Shown here: in pieces, positions 18,306-25,993 of the stretch
Numbering within the stretch: the stretch's first letter is position 1
Layout of the letters: each line of letters opens with the position of its first letter
Origin: FEN-1219 sp036563665
GTDB taxonomy: Bacteria > Pseudomonadota > Gammaproteobacteria > Steroidobacterales > Rariloculaceae
Assembly (NCBI GenBank): GCA_036563665.1
Contig: DATCLY010000063.1
Span: forward strand, 19,464 to 83,463
Length of the DNA stretch: 64,000 nt
Direction of reading: 5' to 3'
Notes under the pieces: generated by a model
What the model saw: the letters and a program-made list of their open reading frames with translations, nothing else
What the model was told of the DNA's origin: nothing
Database searches by the model: none
Translations under genes and position numbers: made by a program

Positions 18306-19723
18306 ACCGCCTCCGCGCGCTGCTCCGCGAGCTCCGCCGCGGAGAACCAGTTGACGTGCGTCCCGCTGCGCAGCCGGAACGGCAGCTTCACGACGGCGAT
18401 GGAACCTTCCTCCATGCGCTGCGCGTCGATGATGTGCAGCTCGGAGCACATCTCCGCGTAGTTGCTCGCCACGCCCATGATGTAACCGTCGCCCTCCTCC
18501 GTGCTGCCCTTGCGGGGCACGAATCCCGACTCCTGCAGGCTCTGCGTGGGACCGACGAAGAACGTGCGCTCGGGCCCGCCGCCCAGATCGAAGCGGCGAT
18601 AGCAGTTCGTGACGCGCCGCCCCTCGAGCTCGTTCGGCCGCTCGGGATCGTAGTGGCCCACCCACCCGTAGCGATACGGCAGCGACAGGTACCGGTCGTC
18701 CATGCGCGCGAGCACGCCGTTCGCTCTGGAGACGACCTCCTCCTCGAAGGTGTCGCGGCTGGAATTCAGGTCGAACGTCCAGCGCTTGATCATCGACGGC
18801 GAGAACTCCTCGTCCGACACCGGCAGCTCCATCGTGATCTTGTTGCCGTTGTCCGTGGCGTTCAGGAAATGCAGCGTGTTGCGCGACGGGCCGCGGAACC
18901 AGCGTACGTCCTTGGCGTCGCCGTCGCGCGGCAGCACGCCCACCATCGTGGGCAGATCGCCGTTCCATTCCCACATCGGCTCGCCGCGCTGCAGCCGCTC
19001 GAGGCTCGTGATGCGGGCGATGACGGGGATCAGTATGTACTTCTGCGTGATCGCGATGTCGTGGATGATCCCGAGATACGGCGACTTGAACCACACCTCG
19101 TTCGTGATGTAGCCCTGCGGGCTGATGGTGTACACCGCGATGTCGTCGGTGAGCGGACCCTTGGCCTGATAGCTATAGGCGATCATCTCGCCCGTCACGG
19201 GATCGATCTTGGGGTGGGCCGACATGCTGTCGGCCGTCCACTTGCCGTGGAAGTCCCACCGGCCGAGCGTCTCGAGCGAATGCGGGTCGATGTAGTACGG
19301 CAGCGAGTCTTCCTTGAGCACCAGCATCTTGCCGCCGTGCCAGTAGATGTGCGTGTTGGCCGCGCCGCGATCCACGTTGGCGACCAGCGGCGAGTCGGTG
19401 AGATGGTTGCGGTACACGCCCCAGAGGCGTTTGCGAGCGCGCCGTTCCGCCATGAGCCGCTCCGTCTTCACGTAGCGGCTCTTGAAGTCCACCGAGCCGT
19501 TCGCGAACCGGAACGCGCTGACGTGGCCGTCGCCGTTGAAGCCGGTGGGCCAGTCGTTGTGGGGCGGCGGATAGGCGTAGTCGCACTGCACGCGATAGAA
19601 CGTGCCTTCGATGTCGCTCGGGATCTCGCCCCACACCTCGCAGTCGTAGATGTCCGCCTCGAACCGAGTGGGGCGATTGAATCCCGGCGGAAACAACGGA
19701 TGACCTCTGAAATCGACAGCCAT
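18302..19723 (-). CDS. Carotenoid oxygenase / lignostilbene dioxygenase family protein
   Basis: The 473-residue protein is a seven-bladed beta-propeller dioxygenase of the carotenoid cleavage family. The four Fe(II)-binding histidines are visible at about residues 170 (SAHPK), 221 (IIHDIAIT), 285 (TLHFLNA) and 456 (GTHVNW). Bacterial members cleave carotenoids, apocarotenoids, stilbenes or isoeugenol-type double bonds with O2. I use the ATG at 19723, eight bases after AGAGG; a GTG at 19732 lies inside that site. It sits 140 bases downstream of a PQQ dehydrogenase gene and is coupled to a small Tat protein, which favours a catabolic over a pigment role. Confidence 0.88.
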   Translation of the reverse strand: MAVDFRGHPLFPPGFNRPTRFEADIYDCEVWGEIPSDIEGTFYRVQCDYAYPPPHNDWPTGFNGDGHVSAFRFANGSVDFKSRYVKTERLMAERRARKRLWGVYRNHLTDSPLVANVDRGAANTHIYWHGGKMLVLKEDSLPYYIDPHSLETLGRWDFHGKWTADSMSAHPKIDPVTGEMIAYSYQAKGPLTDDIAVYTISPQGYITNEVWFKSPYLGIIHDIAITQKYILIPVIARITSLERLQRGEPMWEWNGDLPTMVGVLPRDGDAKDVRWFRGPSRNTLHFLNATDNGNKITMELPVSDEEFSPSMIKRWTFDLNSSRDTFEEEVVSRANGVLARMDDRYLSLPYRYGWVGHYDPERPNELEGRRVTNCYRRFDLGGGPERTFFVGPTQSLQESGFVPRKGSTEEGDGYIMGVASNYAEMCSELHIIDAQRMEEGSIAVVKLPFRLRSGTHVNWFSAAELAEQRAEAV

Positions 19724-19863
19724 GTTGCTCACCTCTCCCCTTCACGTCCGGCCGCCGCGCGACGGCTGGACCTGATTTCAAAACGGCTCCGGCGCTTCGA
19801 ACCGCGACCGGCGCTCGCCTCTCTTTCGCGCGGCCGTTGCCCGGCGCCACCCGCCGCGCTTCT

Positions 19864-21948
19864 TCAGCGGTCTTTCGCGAGCACCTCGACGACGTACGCC
19901 GCCACGTCCCGCAGCTCCGCTGCCGAGTATACGGTGCCGAACGCCGGCATCGTCTCGCGCCCCGCGCGGGCCACCTCGGCGATCGTCTCGGGCGGCAGCC
20001 CGGCCACGAGGGTGGGTCCGCCGCCGTGCCCGCCGTCGCCCGCCTCGCCGTGGCAGGCAATGCACGCCTCGGCGTAGATCTGCCGGCCGCGCTCGACGTC
20101 CGCGGGCCGGTCTTCCTCCGGCGGGCGCCGGCCGGCCGGCCCCTGTCCGCCGAGCGGCAACGACTTCATCGTCCCTTTCAGCGAGAACATCCAGATGCCG
20201 TCGCCGCGCTTCGAGCCCGCGAACACGCCGCCGCCGGCGTGCACCACCACCCGCTGGTCGCCGTTGTGCTCGAAGGTCGTGACGGTGGTGTTCACGCCGG
20301 CATCCGTCATGAACTCCCAGAGCAGCCGTCCGTTGCGCTTGTCGAGGGCCGTGAGCCGCCCGTCGTTGCGCCCCACGAACAGCAAGCCGCCGGCGGTCAC
20401 CACCGAGCCGCTGTAGCAGATCTCGCGCCACTGCTGCCGCCAGACGAGCTTGTTCGTTCGCACGTCGAGCGCCGCGAGGATGCCGCGATCGTCCGCCTGT
20501 GCCTGGACGAAGCGCCCGCCCATGTACACCTCGTTCGGCGTCGGCGGCTTCAGGTTCTCGTCCACGCTGAACGCGTTGATGCGGTCGGTGGCGCAGACGT
20601 AGAGCAGATGCGTCTCGGGGTCGTAAGAGCTCGGCGGCCAGTTGGCGCCGCCCATCGTGCCCGGCTTGAGCGCGATCGGCTCCGTCCAGAAGGGCGTGAA
20701 GATCCGGCCGCCGTTCACGACGTCCGCCCCGTCGGGCAGGATGCTCGAGCCCTCCGGCGGAATGTCGATGTACTGCGGCACGATGGCATCGCCGATCGGA
20801 TACGGCTGCGTCGGAGAAGTGGCCTGCCGCGGCTCTTGCGGCACCGGCCGCTCCTCGATGCCGATGAGCGGCTCGCCGTTGGTGCGATCCAGAATGTATG
20901 CCCAGCCGGTCTTCGACACCTGCACGAGACCCTTGCGCAGCCGGCCGTCGATCTCCGCGTCGAACAGGATCACGGGATTCGGCGAGTCGTAGTCCCAGAT
21001 GTCGTGATGCACCTGCTGGAAGTGCCAGCGATACTCGCCGGTGTGCACGTCCAGGGCCACGATCGACACGCTGAACAGGTTGTCGCCGGGCCGCACGCCG
21101 CCGTGCAGATCGGGCCCGGGGTTGCCGGTGGAGAAGTAGATCATGCCGAGCTCGGGGTCGACGGCCGGCGTCTGCCAGACCGGCGCGCCGCCGTACTTCC
21201 AGGCGTCGTTGTCCTGTGGCCAGGTGTCGTGGCCGAACTCTCCGGGGCCGGGCACGGTATAAAAGGTCCAGATGAGGCTGCCGTCGTCCGCGTCGAACGC
21301 CTTCACGCGCCCGCGGCTCGCGAGCTCCCCGCCGGAGAAGCCGGTGATGACCATGCCGTCGTAATAGAGCGGCGCGCTGGTGATGCTGAACCCGTCCTGC
21401 CAGCGCTCTGCCGCGATCGACCAGACGACCTCGCCCGTGCGTTGATCGAGCGCCACTAGCCTCGCGTCCAGCTGTGCGAGGAAAATCTTGCCGTCTCCCA
21501 TGGCCACGCCGCGGCTCGATTTGCCCATAGGCACGCCGGCGCGCGGATCGGGGTTGCCGTGATAAGTCCAGAGGATCTCGCCGGTGTCCACGTCCATGGC
21601 GAAGACGTCGTTGGCGCCGTTGACGACGTACAGCACGCCTTCGTAGACGAGGATCTGCGCCTGCCCCGAGTTGTTGGGGTTCGCGCCGGAGCCCATGCTC
21701 GTGCGCCACAGCGCCTTGAGCTCGTGGACGTTGTCGCGGTTCAGCAGCGTGAGCGGCGAGTAACGCTGATTGAAGATGTTCCCGCCGTTGGTGATCCAGT
21801 TCGAGCGTGGCAGCGCGACGAGCTCCTCGGCCGTGAAAGCGGGCGCGGGCGTGATGCGCGCGGCGGGCGGCGACGACTGCGCGCTCGCGGTGCCGGCCGC
21901 GTGGCATGCGACGACCACGCCAGCAGCCGCGACGAAAGCGGATCGCAT
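19864..21948 (-). CDS. PQQ-dependent quinohemoprotein alcohol dehydrogenase
   Basis: The 694-residue exported protein (signal peptide ending GTASAQ) has an eight-bladed PQQ propeller followed by a C-terminal cytochrome c domain. Propeller W-motifs such as GEILWTYHGNPDP and the active-site segment QQVHHDIWDYDSP, with the Asp base, are present. The haem site CIACH is at about residues 629-633, with the axial Met in ETMPAFG near 667. This is the type II quinohemoprotein layout: periplasmic oxidation of alcohols, with electrons passed to haem c. The start has GAGGGGGAAC upstream. It heads the minus-strand group with the carotenoid oxygenase. Confidence 0.92.
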   Translation of the reverse strand: MRSAFVAAAGVVVACHAAGTASAQSSPPAARITPAPAFTAEELVALPRSNWITNGGNIFNQRYSPLTLLNRDNVHELKALWRTSMGSGANPNNSGQAQILVYEGVLYVVNGANDVFAMDVDTGEILWTYHGNPDPRAGVPMGKSSRGVAMGDGKIFLAQLDARLVALDQRTGEVVWSIAAERWQDGFSITSAPLYYDGMVITGFSGGELASRGRVKAFDADDGSLIWTFYTVPGPGEFGHDTWPQDNDAWKYGGAPVWQTPAVDPELGMIYFSTGNPGPDLHGGVRPGDNLFSVSIVALDVHTGEYRWHFQQVHHDIWDYDSPNPVILFDAEIDGRLRKGLVQVSKTGWAYILDRTNGEPLIGIEERPVPQEPRQATSPTQPYPIGDAIVPQYIDIPPEGSSILPDGADVVNGGRIFTPFWTEPIALKPGTMGGANWPPSSYDPETHLLYVCATDRINAFSVDENLKPPTPNEVYMGGRFVQAQADDRGILAALDVRTNKLVWRQQWREICYSGSVVTAGGLLFVGRNDGRLTALDKRNGRLLWEFMTDAGVNTTVTTFEHNGDQRVVVHAGGGVFAGSKRGDGIWMFSLKGTMKSLPLGGQGPAGRRPPEEDRPADVERGRQIYAEACIACHGEAGDGGHGGGPTLVAGLPPETIAEVARAGRETMPAFGTVYSAAELRDVAAYVVEVLAKDR

Positions 21949-22014
21949 GGCTCGTTCCCCCTCGAATGTCGCGGCCATCCTAGCCCGCCCACCCGGGGTG
22001 GGCAACGCTCCGGG

Positions 22015-23583
22015 ATCGGAACGACACGGCCCGTCGGCGCTCGCGCCGGGCTCGGGCTCGCGCTCGCGGCCGTCGGCGCGCTGCTCGGCTTCGCCGCCGC
22101 GGCGCAACCTGCGGACGAGCGCATCGCAGCGGCATCGGCCGTCGAGCTCGCGGCGATGCTCGCGCGCGGCGAGGCGTCCGCCGAGCGCGTGACCGAGGTC
22201 TTCCTCGGCCGGATCGCGACGCTCGACGACGCGGGACCCGCGTTCAACGCGATCATCGAGGTGAACCCGGACGCGCTCGCCATCGCGCGCGAGCTCGACC
22301 GGCGCTTCGCCGCGAGCGGGGCCGTGGGTCCCCTCCACGGCGTGCCCGTGGTGCTGAAGGCGAGCATCGACACGGCGGACCGCATGGCAACGTCGGCCGG
22401 GTCGCTCGCGCTCGCCCGTCACTACGCGCGGCACGATGCGCCGCTCGTCGCGCGTCTGCGCGCGGCCGGCGCCGTGCTGCTCGCGAAGGCGAACCTGAGC
22501 GAGTGGGCGAACTTCCGCTCGTTCGGCTCCACGAGCGGCTGGAGCAGCCTCGGCGGCCAGACGCGCAACGCGTACGCGCTCGACCGCAGCCCGTGCGGCT
22601 CCTCGAGCGGCTCGGCCGTGGCCGTGGCCGCCCGCCTCGCGCCGCTCGCGGTGGGCACGGAGACCGACGGCTCGATCGCGTGCCCGGCGGCCGTGAACGG
22701 CGTGGTCGGCGTGAAGCCGACGCACGGGCTCGTGAGCACGGAAGGCATCGTGCCGGTGGCGGCGAGCCAGGACACGGCCGGGCCGCTGGCGCGCACCGCG
22801 GCGGACGCGCGCCTGCTCCTCGAAACGCTGGCCGACCCCGTGGCGCTCGCACGGCAGGCGCCCGCGGCGCCGCTCGCGAGCTTCGCGGGCTTGCGGCTCG
22901 GAGTGGTGCGCGATTACGCAGGCGCCGGCTCGGACGCCGAGGTGGACGCCGCGTACCAAGCCTGGCTCGAGCGGCTGCGGAGCGCCGGCGTCGAGCTCGT
23001 CGATCCCGTCGCGGGGCTCGCCGACGGCGAGACGCGCGCCGCGGAGCTCGAGGTGCTGCTCTACGAGTTCAAGGACGGCATCGACCGCTACCTGTCCACC
23101 GTAACGGCCGGCCCGCGCTCGCTCGCCGAGCTCATCCGCTTCAACGACGAGCACGCGGCGGAGGTGATGCCGCACTTCGGGCAGGACATCTTCCTGGCGG
23201 CGCAGCGGAAAGGACCGCTCACCGACAACGCCTACGTTCGAGCGTTGAATGCGAGTCGTTATCGTTTGCGCGCGCGGCTCGCGGAAGCGTTCGACCGTCA
23301 CCGCCTCGATGCGCTCGTCGCGCCGGCGAACGGCCCCGCCTGGCCCATCGACTACACGGCGGGCGACGCGGTCACCGTCGCGAGCTCGTACTTGGCGGCA
23401 GTTTCAGGGTTTCCCTCAATCGTCGTTCCGGCAACGCTGGTGCGCGGTCTGCCCGTGGCGTTCGCTTTCGTCGGGAAACCGAACGCGGACATGCGTTTAC
23501 TCGAAATCGCCGTGCTCTTCGAGCGGCTGCGCGGCGAGTTTCCCCTGCCGCCGCACGTGCAGTCGACGGCGGGGTCACCGTGA
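22015..23583 (+). CDS. Secreted amidase-signature protein (start codon unclear)
   Basis: The protein belongs to the amidase-signature family: catalytic Lys in VVLKASID, the Gly/Ser-rich loop CGSSSGSAVAVAA and TDGSIACPAA supply the Lys, cis-Ser and Ser triad. A good signal peptide (ARAGLGLALAAVGALLGFAAAAQP) precedes it, yet no ATG, GTG or TTG lies in frame between the divergent promoter region and that peptide. I begin at an ATC codon (22015) that would precede it; the first ATG is at 22156, after the signal. A rare start codon or a base error near 22000 would explain this. Substrates of such secreted amidases are unknown. Confidence 0.75.
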   Translation: MGTTRPVGARAGLGLALAAVGALLGFAAAAQPADERIAAASAVELAAMLARGEASAERVTEVFLGRIATLDDAGPAFNAIIEVNPDALAIARELDRRFAASGAVGPLHGVPVVLKASIDTADRMATSAGSLALARHYARHDAPLVARLRAAGAVLLAKANLSEWANFRSFGSTSGWSSLGGQTRNAYALDRSPCGSSSGSAVAVAARLAPLAVGTETDGSIACPAAVNGVVGVKPTHGLVSTEGIVPVAASQDTAGPLARTAADARLLLETLADPVALARQAPAAPLASFAGLRLGVVRDYAGAGSDAEVDAAYQAWLERLRSAGVELVDPVAGLADGETRAAELEVLLYEFKDGIDRYLSTVTAGPRSLAELIRFNDEHAAEVMPHFGQDIFLAAQRKGPLTDNAYVRALNASRYRLRARLAEAFDRHRLDALVAPANGPAWPIDYTAGDAVTVASSYLAAVSGFPSIVVPATLVRGLPVAFAFVGKPNADMRLLEIAVLFERLRGEFPLPPHVQSTAGSP

Positions 23584-23620
23584 CGCTCCTCACGGACATA
23601 GTTAGGCTGCGCAATTAACA

Positions 23621-23848
23621 ATGTCGCGCGTTGCATTGCGTTCCGGGGGTAGAGTGATCACGAGCACCGTCGTCATCAACGGTCAGCTGATACACGAGGG
23701 CGTGCGCTTTCTCTGGTGGGTGACGGATGGCACCCCCGCGCGCGTCACCGTGAGCCATCCGTTGCACGGCACGAAGACGCAGCCCGTGGACGCGGATCCC
23801 GAGCAACAGGCGCGCGCGCTCGCGAAGGAGCTGCTCGCGCGGCGCTGA
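23621..23848 (+). CDS. Conserved-looking small protein of unknown function
   Basis: A 75-residue protein with no signal peptide or membrane segment. It reads as a compact beta-rich domain (TSTVVINGQLIHEG, FLWWVTDG, ARVTVSHPL) with a short C-terminal helix (QQARALAKELL). Codon use matches its neighbours. I do not recognise the family. It follows the amidase by 37 bases on the same strand and is convergent with the RraA-like gene. Confidence 0.55.
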   Translation: MSRVALRSGGRVITSTVVINGQLIHEGVRFLWWVTDGTPARVTVSHPLHGTKTQPVDADPEQQARALAKELLARR

Positions 23849-23927
23849 CCGTTCGCCGCTGTGCAGCCTGCGCGTTCGGGCGGGGTGCCGCGCGCTCGAG
23901 GCGCGGGCCTCGCGGCCTGGACGCCGC

Positions 23928-24632
23928 CTACCCGTCGCGCTCCAGATCCTCGAGGCGATCGACGTACCGCAGGCCGGCCTTCGCGAGCGGCTCCCGCATC
24001 TTGTAGATGTCGAGGCCGAGCTCGCCGGACGCGAGCCGTCGGCGCTTCTCCTCCTCGTTGGCGACGCGCTTGCGGGCCGCCTCGAGCACCGCGGGCGCGT
24101 CGCGCCGCGCCACGATCACCACGCCGTCGTCGTCCGCCACAACGACGTCGCCGGGGTTCACGAGCATCCCGGCGCACACGACGGGCACGTTGACGGAGCC
24201 CACCGTGGCCTTCACGGTCCCCTTCGCCGAGACGGCCTTGCTCCACACGGGGAAGCGCATCTCCGTCAAGTCCTTCACGTCGCGGCAGCCGGCGTCGATC
24301 ACCAGCCCGCGCACGCCGTGCGCGCGGAACGAAGTGGCGAGGAGCTCACCGAACATGCCGTCGCTGTTCGGGCTGCTGACGGCTGCCACGACGATGTCGC
24401 CCGGGCGGCAGAGCTCCACGGCCACGTGCAGCATCCAGTTGTCTCCGGGGTGGAGCAGCACGGTGACGGCGCTGCCGCTCACCCGGGCGCCGGGGTAGAT
24501 CGGCCGCATGTAGGGCTGCAGCATGCCGATGCGTCCCTGCGCCTCGTGCACCGTGGCCACGCCCAGCTCGCCGAGCTCGTCCACCACGGCCGGATCGGCC
24601 CGGTCGATGTTGCGCACCGCTACGTTCTTCAC
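23928..24632 (-). CDS. RraA-like protein / HMG-CHA aldolase family
   Basis: The 234-residue product is of the RraA/dimethylmenaquinone-methyltransferase-like fold. GELLATSFRAHGVRGLVIDAGCRD contains the conserved Arg and Asp that bind the divalent metal and oxo-acid. Family enzymes cleave 4-hydroxy-4-methyl-2-oxoglutarate or 4-carboxy-4-hydroxy-2-oxoadipate, late steps of the protocatechuate 4,5-cleavage and gallate pathways; RraA itself is an RNase E inhibitor. The aldolase reading fits the catabolic neighbourhood better. The GTG at 24632 has AGGGAG nine bases upstream. It is divergent from the CoA transferase. Confidence 0.82.
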   Translation of the reverse strand: MKNVAVRNIDRADPAVVDELGELGVATVHEAQGRIGMLQPYMRPIYPGARVSGSAVTVLLHPGDNWMLHVAVELCRPGDIVVAAVSSPNSDGMFGELLATSFRAHGVRGLVIDAGCRDVKDLTEMRFPVWSKAVSAKGTVKATVGSVNVPVVCAGMLVNPGDVVVADDDGVVIVARRDAPAVLEAARKRVANEEEKRRRLASGELGLDIYKMREPLAKAGLRYVDRLEDLERDG

Positions 24633-24728
24633 GCGTCTGCTCCCTGAAGTTTTTCGTTCGAGATGGCGGCGCCGGCACGCGGCGACGAGCCGCCCGGCGC
24701 CATGACACGCCTTTCCTCGCGCGAATCT

Positions 24729-24734
24729 TATACT
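24729..24734 (+). promoter_or_regulatory. Possible -10 element of the CoA-transferase gene
   Basis: TATACT lies about 35 bases before the GTG start at 24764. No well-spaced -35 is evident (an ATGACA is 21 bases upstream, too far), so an activator may be required. Confidence 0.3.
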
Positions 24735-24763
24735 ACGCGCTTTCCACAAGGGGGGCTGACAGC

Positions 24764-25936
24764 GTGGAGCACGCATCGCCGCTGCGCGGCATCAAGGTCG
24801 TGGACATGACGGAGGCGCTGGCAGGGCCGTACTGCGCCATGCTGCTCGGCGATCTCGGCGCCGACGTGGTCAAGGTGGAGCGCCCTGGCGTGGGCGATCA
24901 GGCGCGCGGCTGGGGCCCGCCGTTCCTGCAGGGCGAGAGCGCCTACTTCCTCTCCGTCAACCGCAACAAGCGGAGCATCGAGCTCGACGTCAAGAACCCG
25001 AAGGATCTCGATCTGCTCCATCGGCTCATCGCGCGCGCCGACGTCTTCCTCACCAACAACCCGCGCATGGAGTCGCTGCGCCGCGCGAGCCTCGATCCGG
25101 AGCGCCTGCACGCGATCAACCCGCGGCTGATCTATGCGGCCGTGAGCGGGTACGGGCATACGGGCCCGAAGGCGAACCGCGGCGGCTACGACATCATCGC
25201 GCAGGGCGAGGCGGGGCTGATGGCGTTGACGGGCCCGCCGGACGGCGAGCCTTGCCGCTTCCCCTCACCCATGGCCGACATCTCGGGCGGCATCTACACG
25301 GCGATCGGCGTGCTGGCCGCGCTCTACGCGCGCGACCGCAAGGACGGCGGCAGCGGCGTCGGGCAGTTCGTGGACGTGGCGCTCGTGGACGCGCAGACCT
25401 CGTGGCTCGCCAACATCGCCGGCAACTACTTCGCCACCGGCGAGCGCCCGCGGCGGCTCGGCAACGAGCACCCGAACGTCACGCCGTACCAGCCGATGCG
25501 CGCGCGGGACAAGACCATCATCGTGGGCGTCGGCAACGAGCGCCTGTGGGCGAAGTTCTGCAAGGTGCTGGGCGTGGAGGACACGATCATGGTCGACCCG
25601 CGCTTCGCACGTAACGCCGACCGCAACGTGCACCGTCGCGAGCTCATCGCGCTGCTCGAGGAGCGGCTCGCCGAGCGCGACGCCGCGGAATGGGTGGAAG
25701 CGTTCGTCGCCGAAGGCATCCCGGCCGGCCCGATCAACTTCCCGGACGAGACGCTGACGGACGAGCACATCATCGCGCGGGGCATGATCGTCGAGCTCGA
25801 GCACCCGCTGATCGGCCTCGTGCGCTCGCTCGCGTTGCCGGTGCATCTGTCCGTGAACGGCCCGACGTACCGGCGCTACCCGCCGCGCCTCGGCGAGCAC
25901 AACGACGAGATCCGGGCGCTGGCCGATAGCTGGTGA
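24764..25936 (+). CDS. Class III (CaiB/BaiF/Frc-type) CoA transferase
   Basis: The 390-residue protein shows the family III hallmarks: LRGIKVVDMTEALAGPYCAMLLGDLGADVVKVERP at the N-terminus and the catalytic Asp in SPMADISGG (about residue 169). These enzymes move CoA between carboxylic acids through an aspartyl-CoA intermediate in the cytoplasm and often activate aromatic or dicarboxylic acids for breakdown. The GTG at 24764 follows an AAGGGGGG site. It is divergent from the RraA-like gene and convergent with the second TonB receptor, so it is probably part of the same catabolic region; its acid substrate is unknown. Confidence 0.9.
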   Translation: MEHASPLRGIKVVDMTEALAGPYCAMLLGDLGADVVKVERPGVGDQARGWGPPFLQGESAYFLSVNRNKRSIELDVKNPKDLDLLHRLIARADVFLTNNPRMESLRRASLDPERLHAINPRLIYAAVSGYGHTGPKANRGGYDIIAQGEAGLMALTGPPDGEPCRFPSPMADISGGIYTAIGVLAALYARDRKDGGSGVGQFVDVALVDAQTSWLANIAGNYFATGERPRRLGNEHPNVTPYQPMRARDKTIIVGVGNERLWAKFCKVLGVEDTIMVDPRFARNADRNVHRRELIALLEERLAERDAAEWVEAFVAEGIPAGPINFPDETLTDEHIIARGMIVELEHPLIGLVRSLALPVHLSVNGPTYRRYPPRLGEHNDEIRALADSW

Positions 25937-25954
25937 GCCAGGTGAGCGCGAGGG

Positions 25955-25986
25955 GCGCCCCGCCCGCGGCAGTGCGGGCGGGGCGC
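25955..25986. terminator. Perfect 13-bp hairpin between convergent genes
   Basis: GCGCCCCGCCCGC (25955-25967) and its exact complement (25974-25986) flank a six-base loop, midway between the CoA-transferase stop and the stop of the receptor gene. Neither side has a T-tract, so it may block both polymerases structurally rather than act as a classical intrinsic terminator. Confidence 0.45.
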
Positions 25987-25993
25987 ACGGCCG

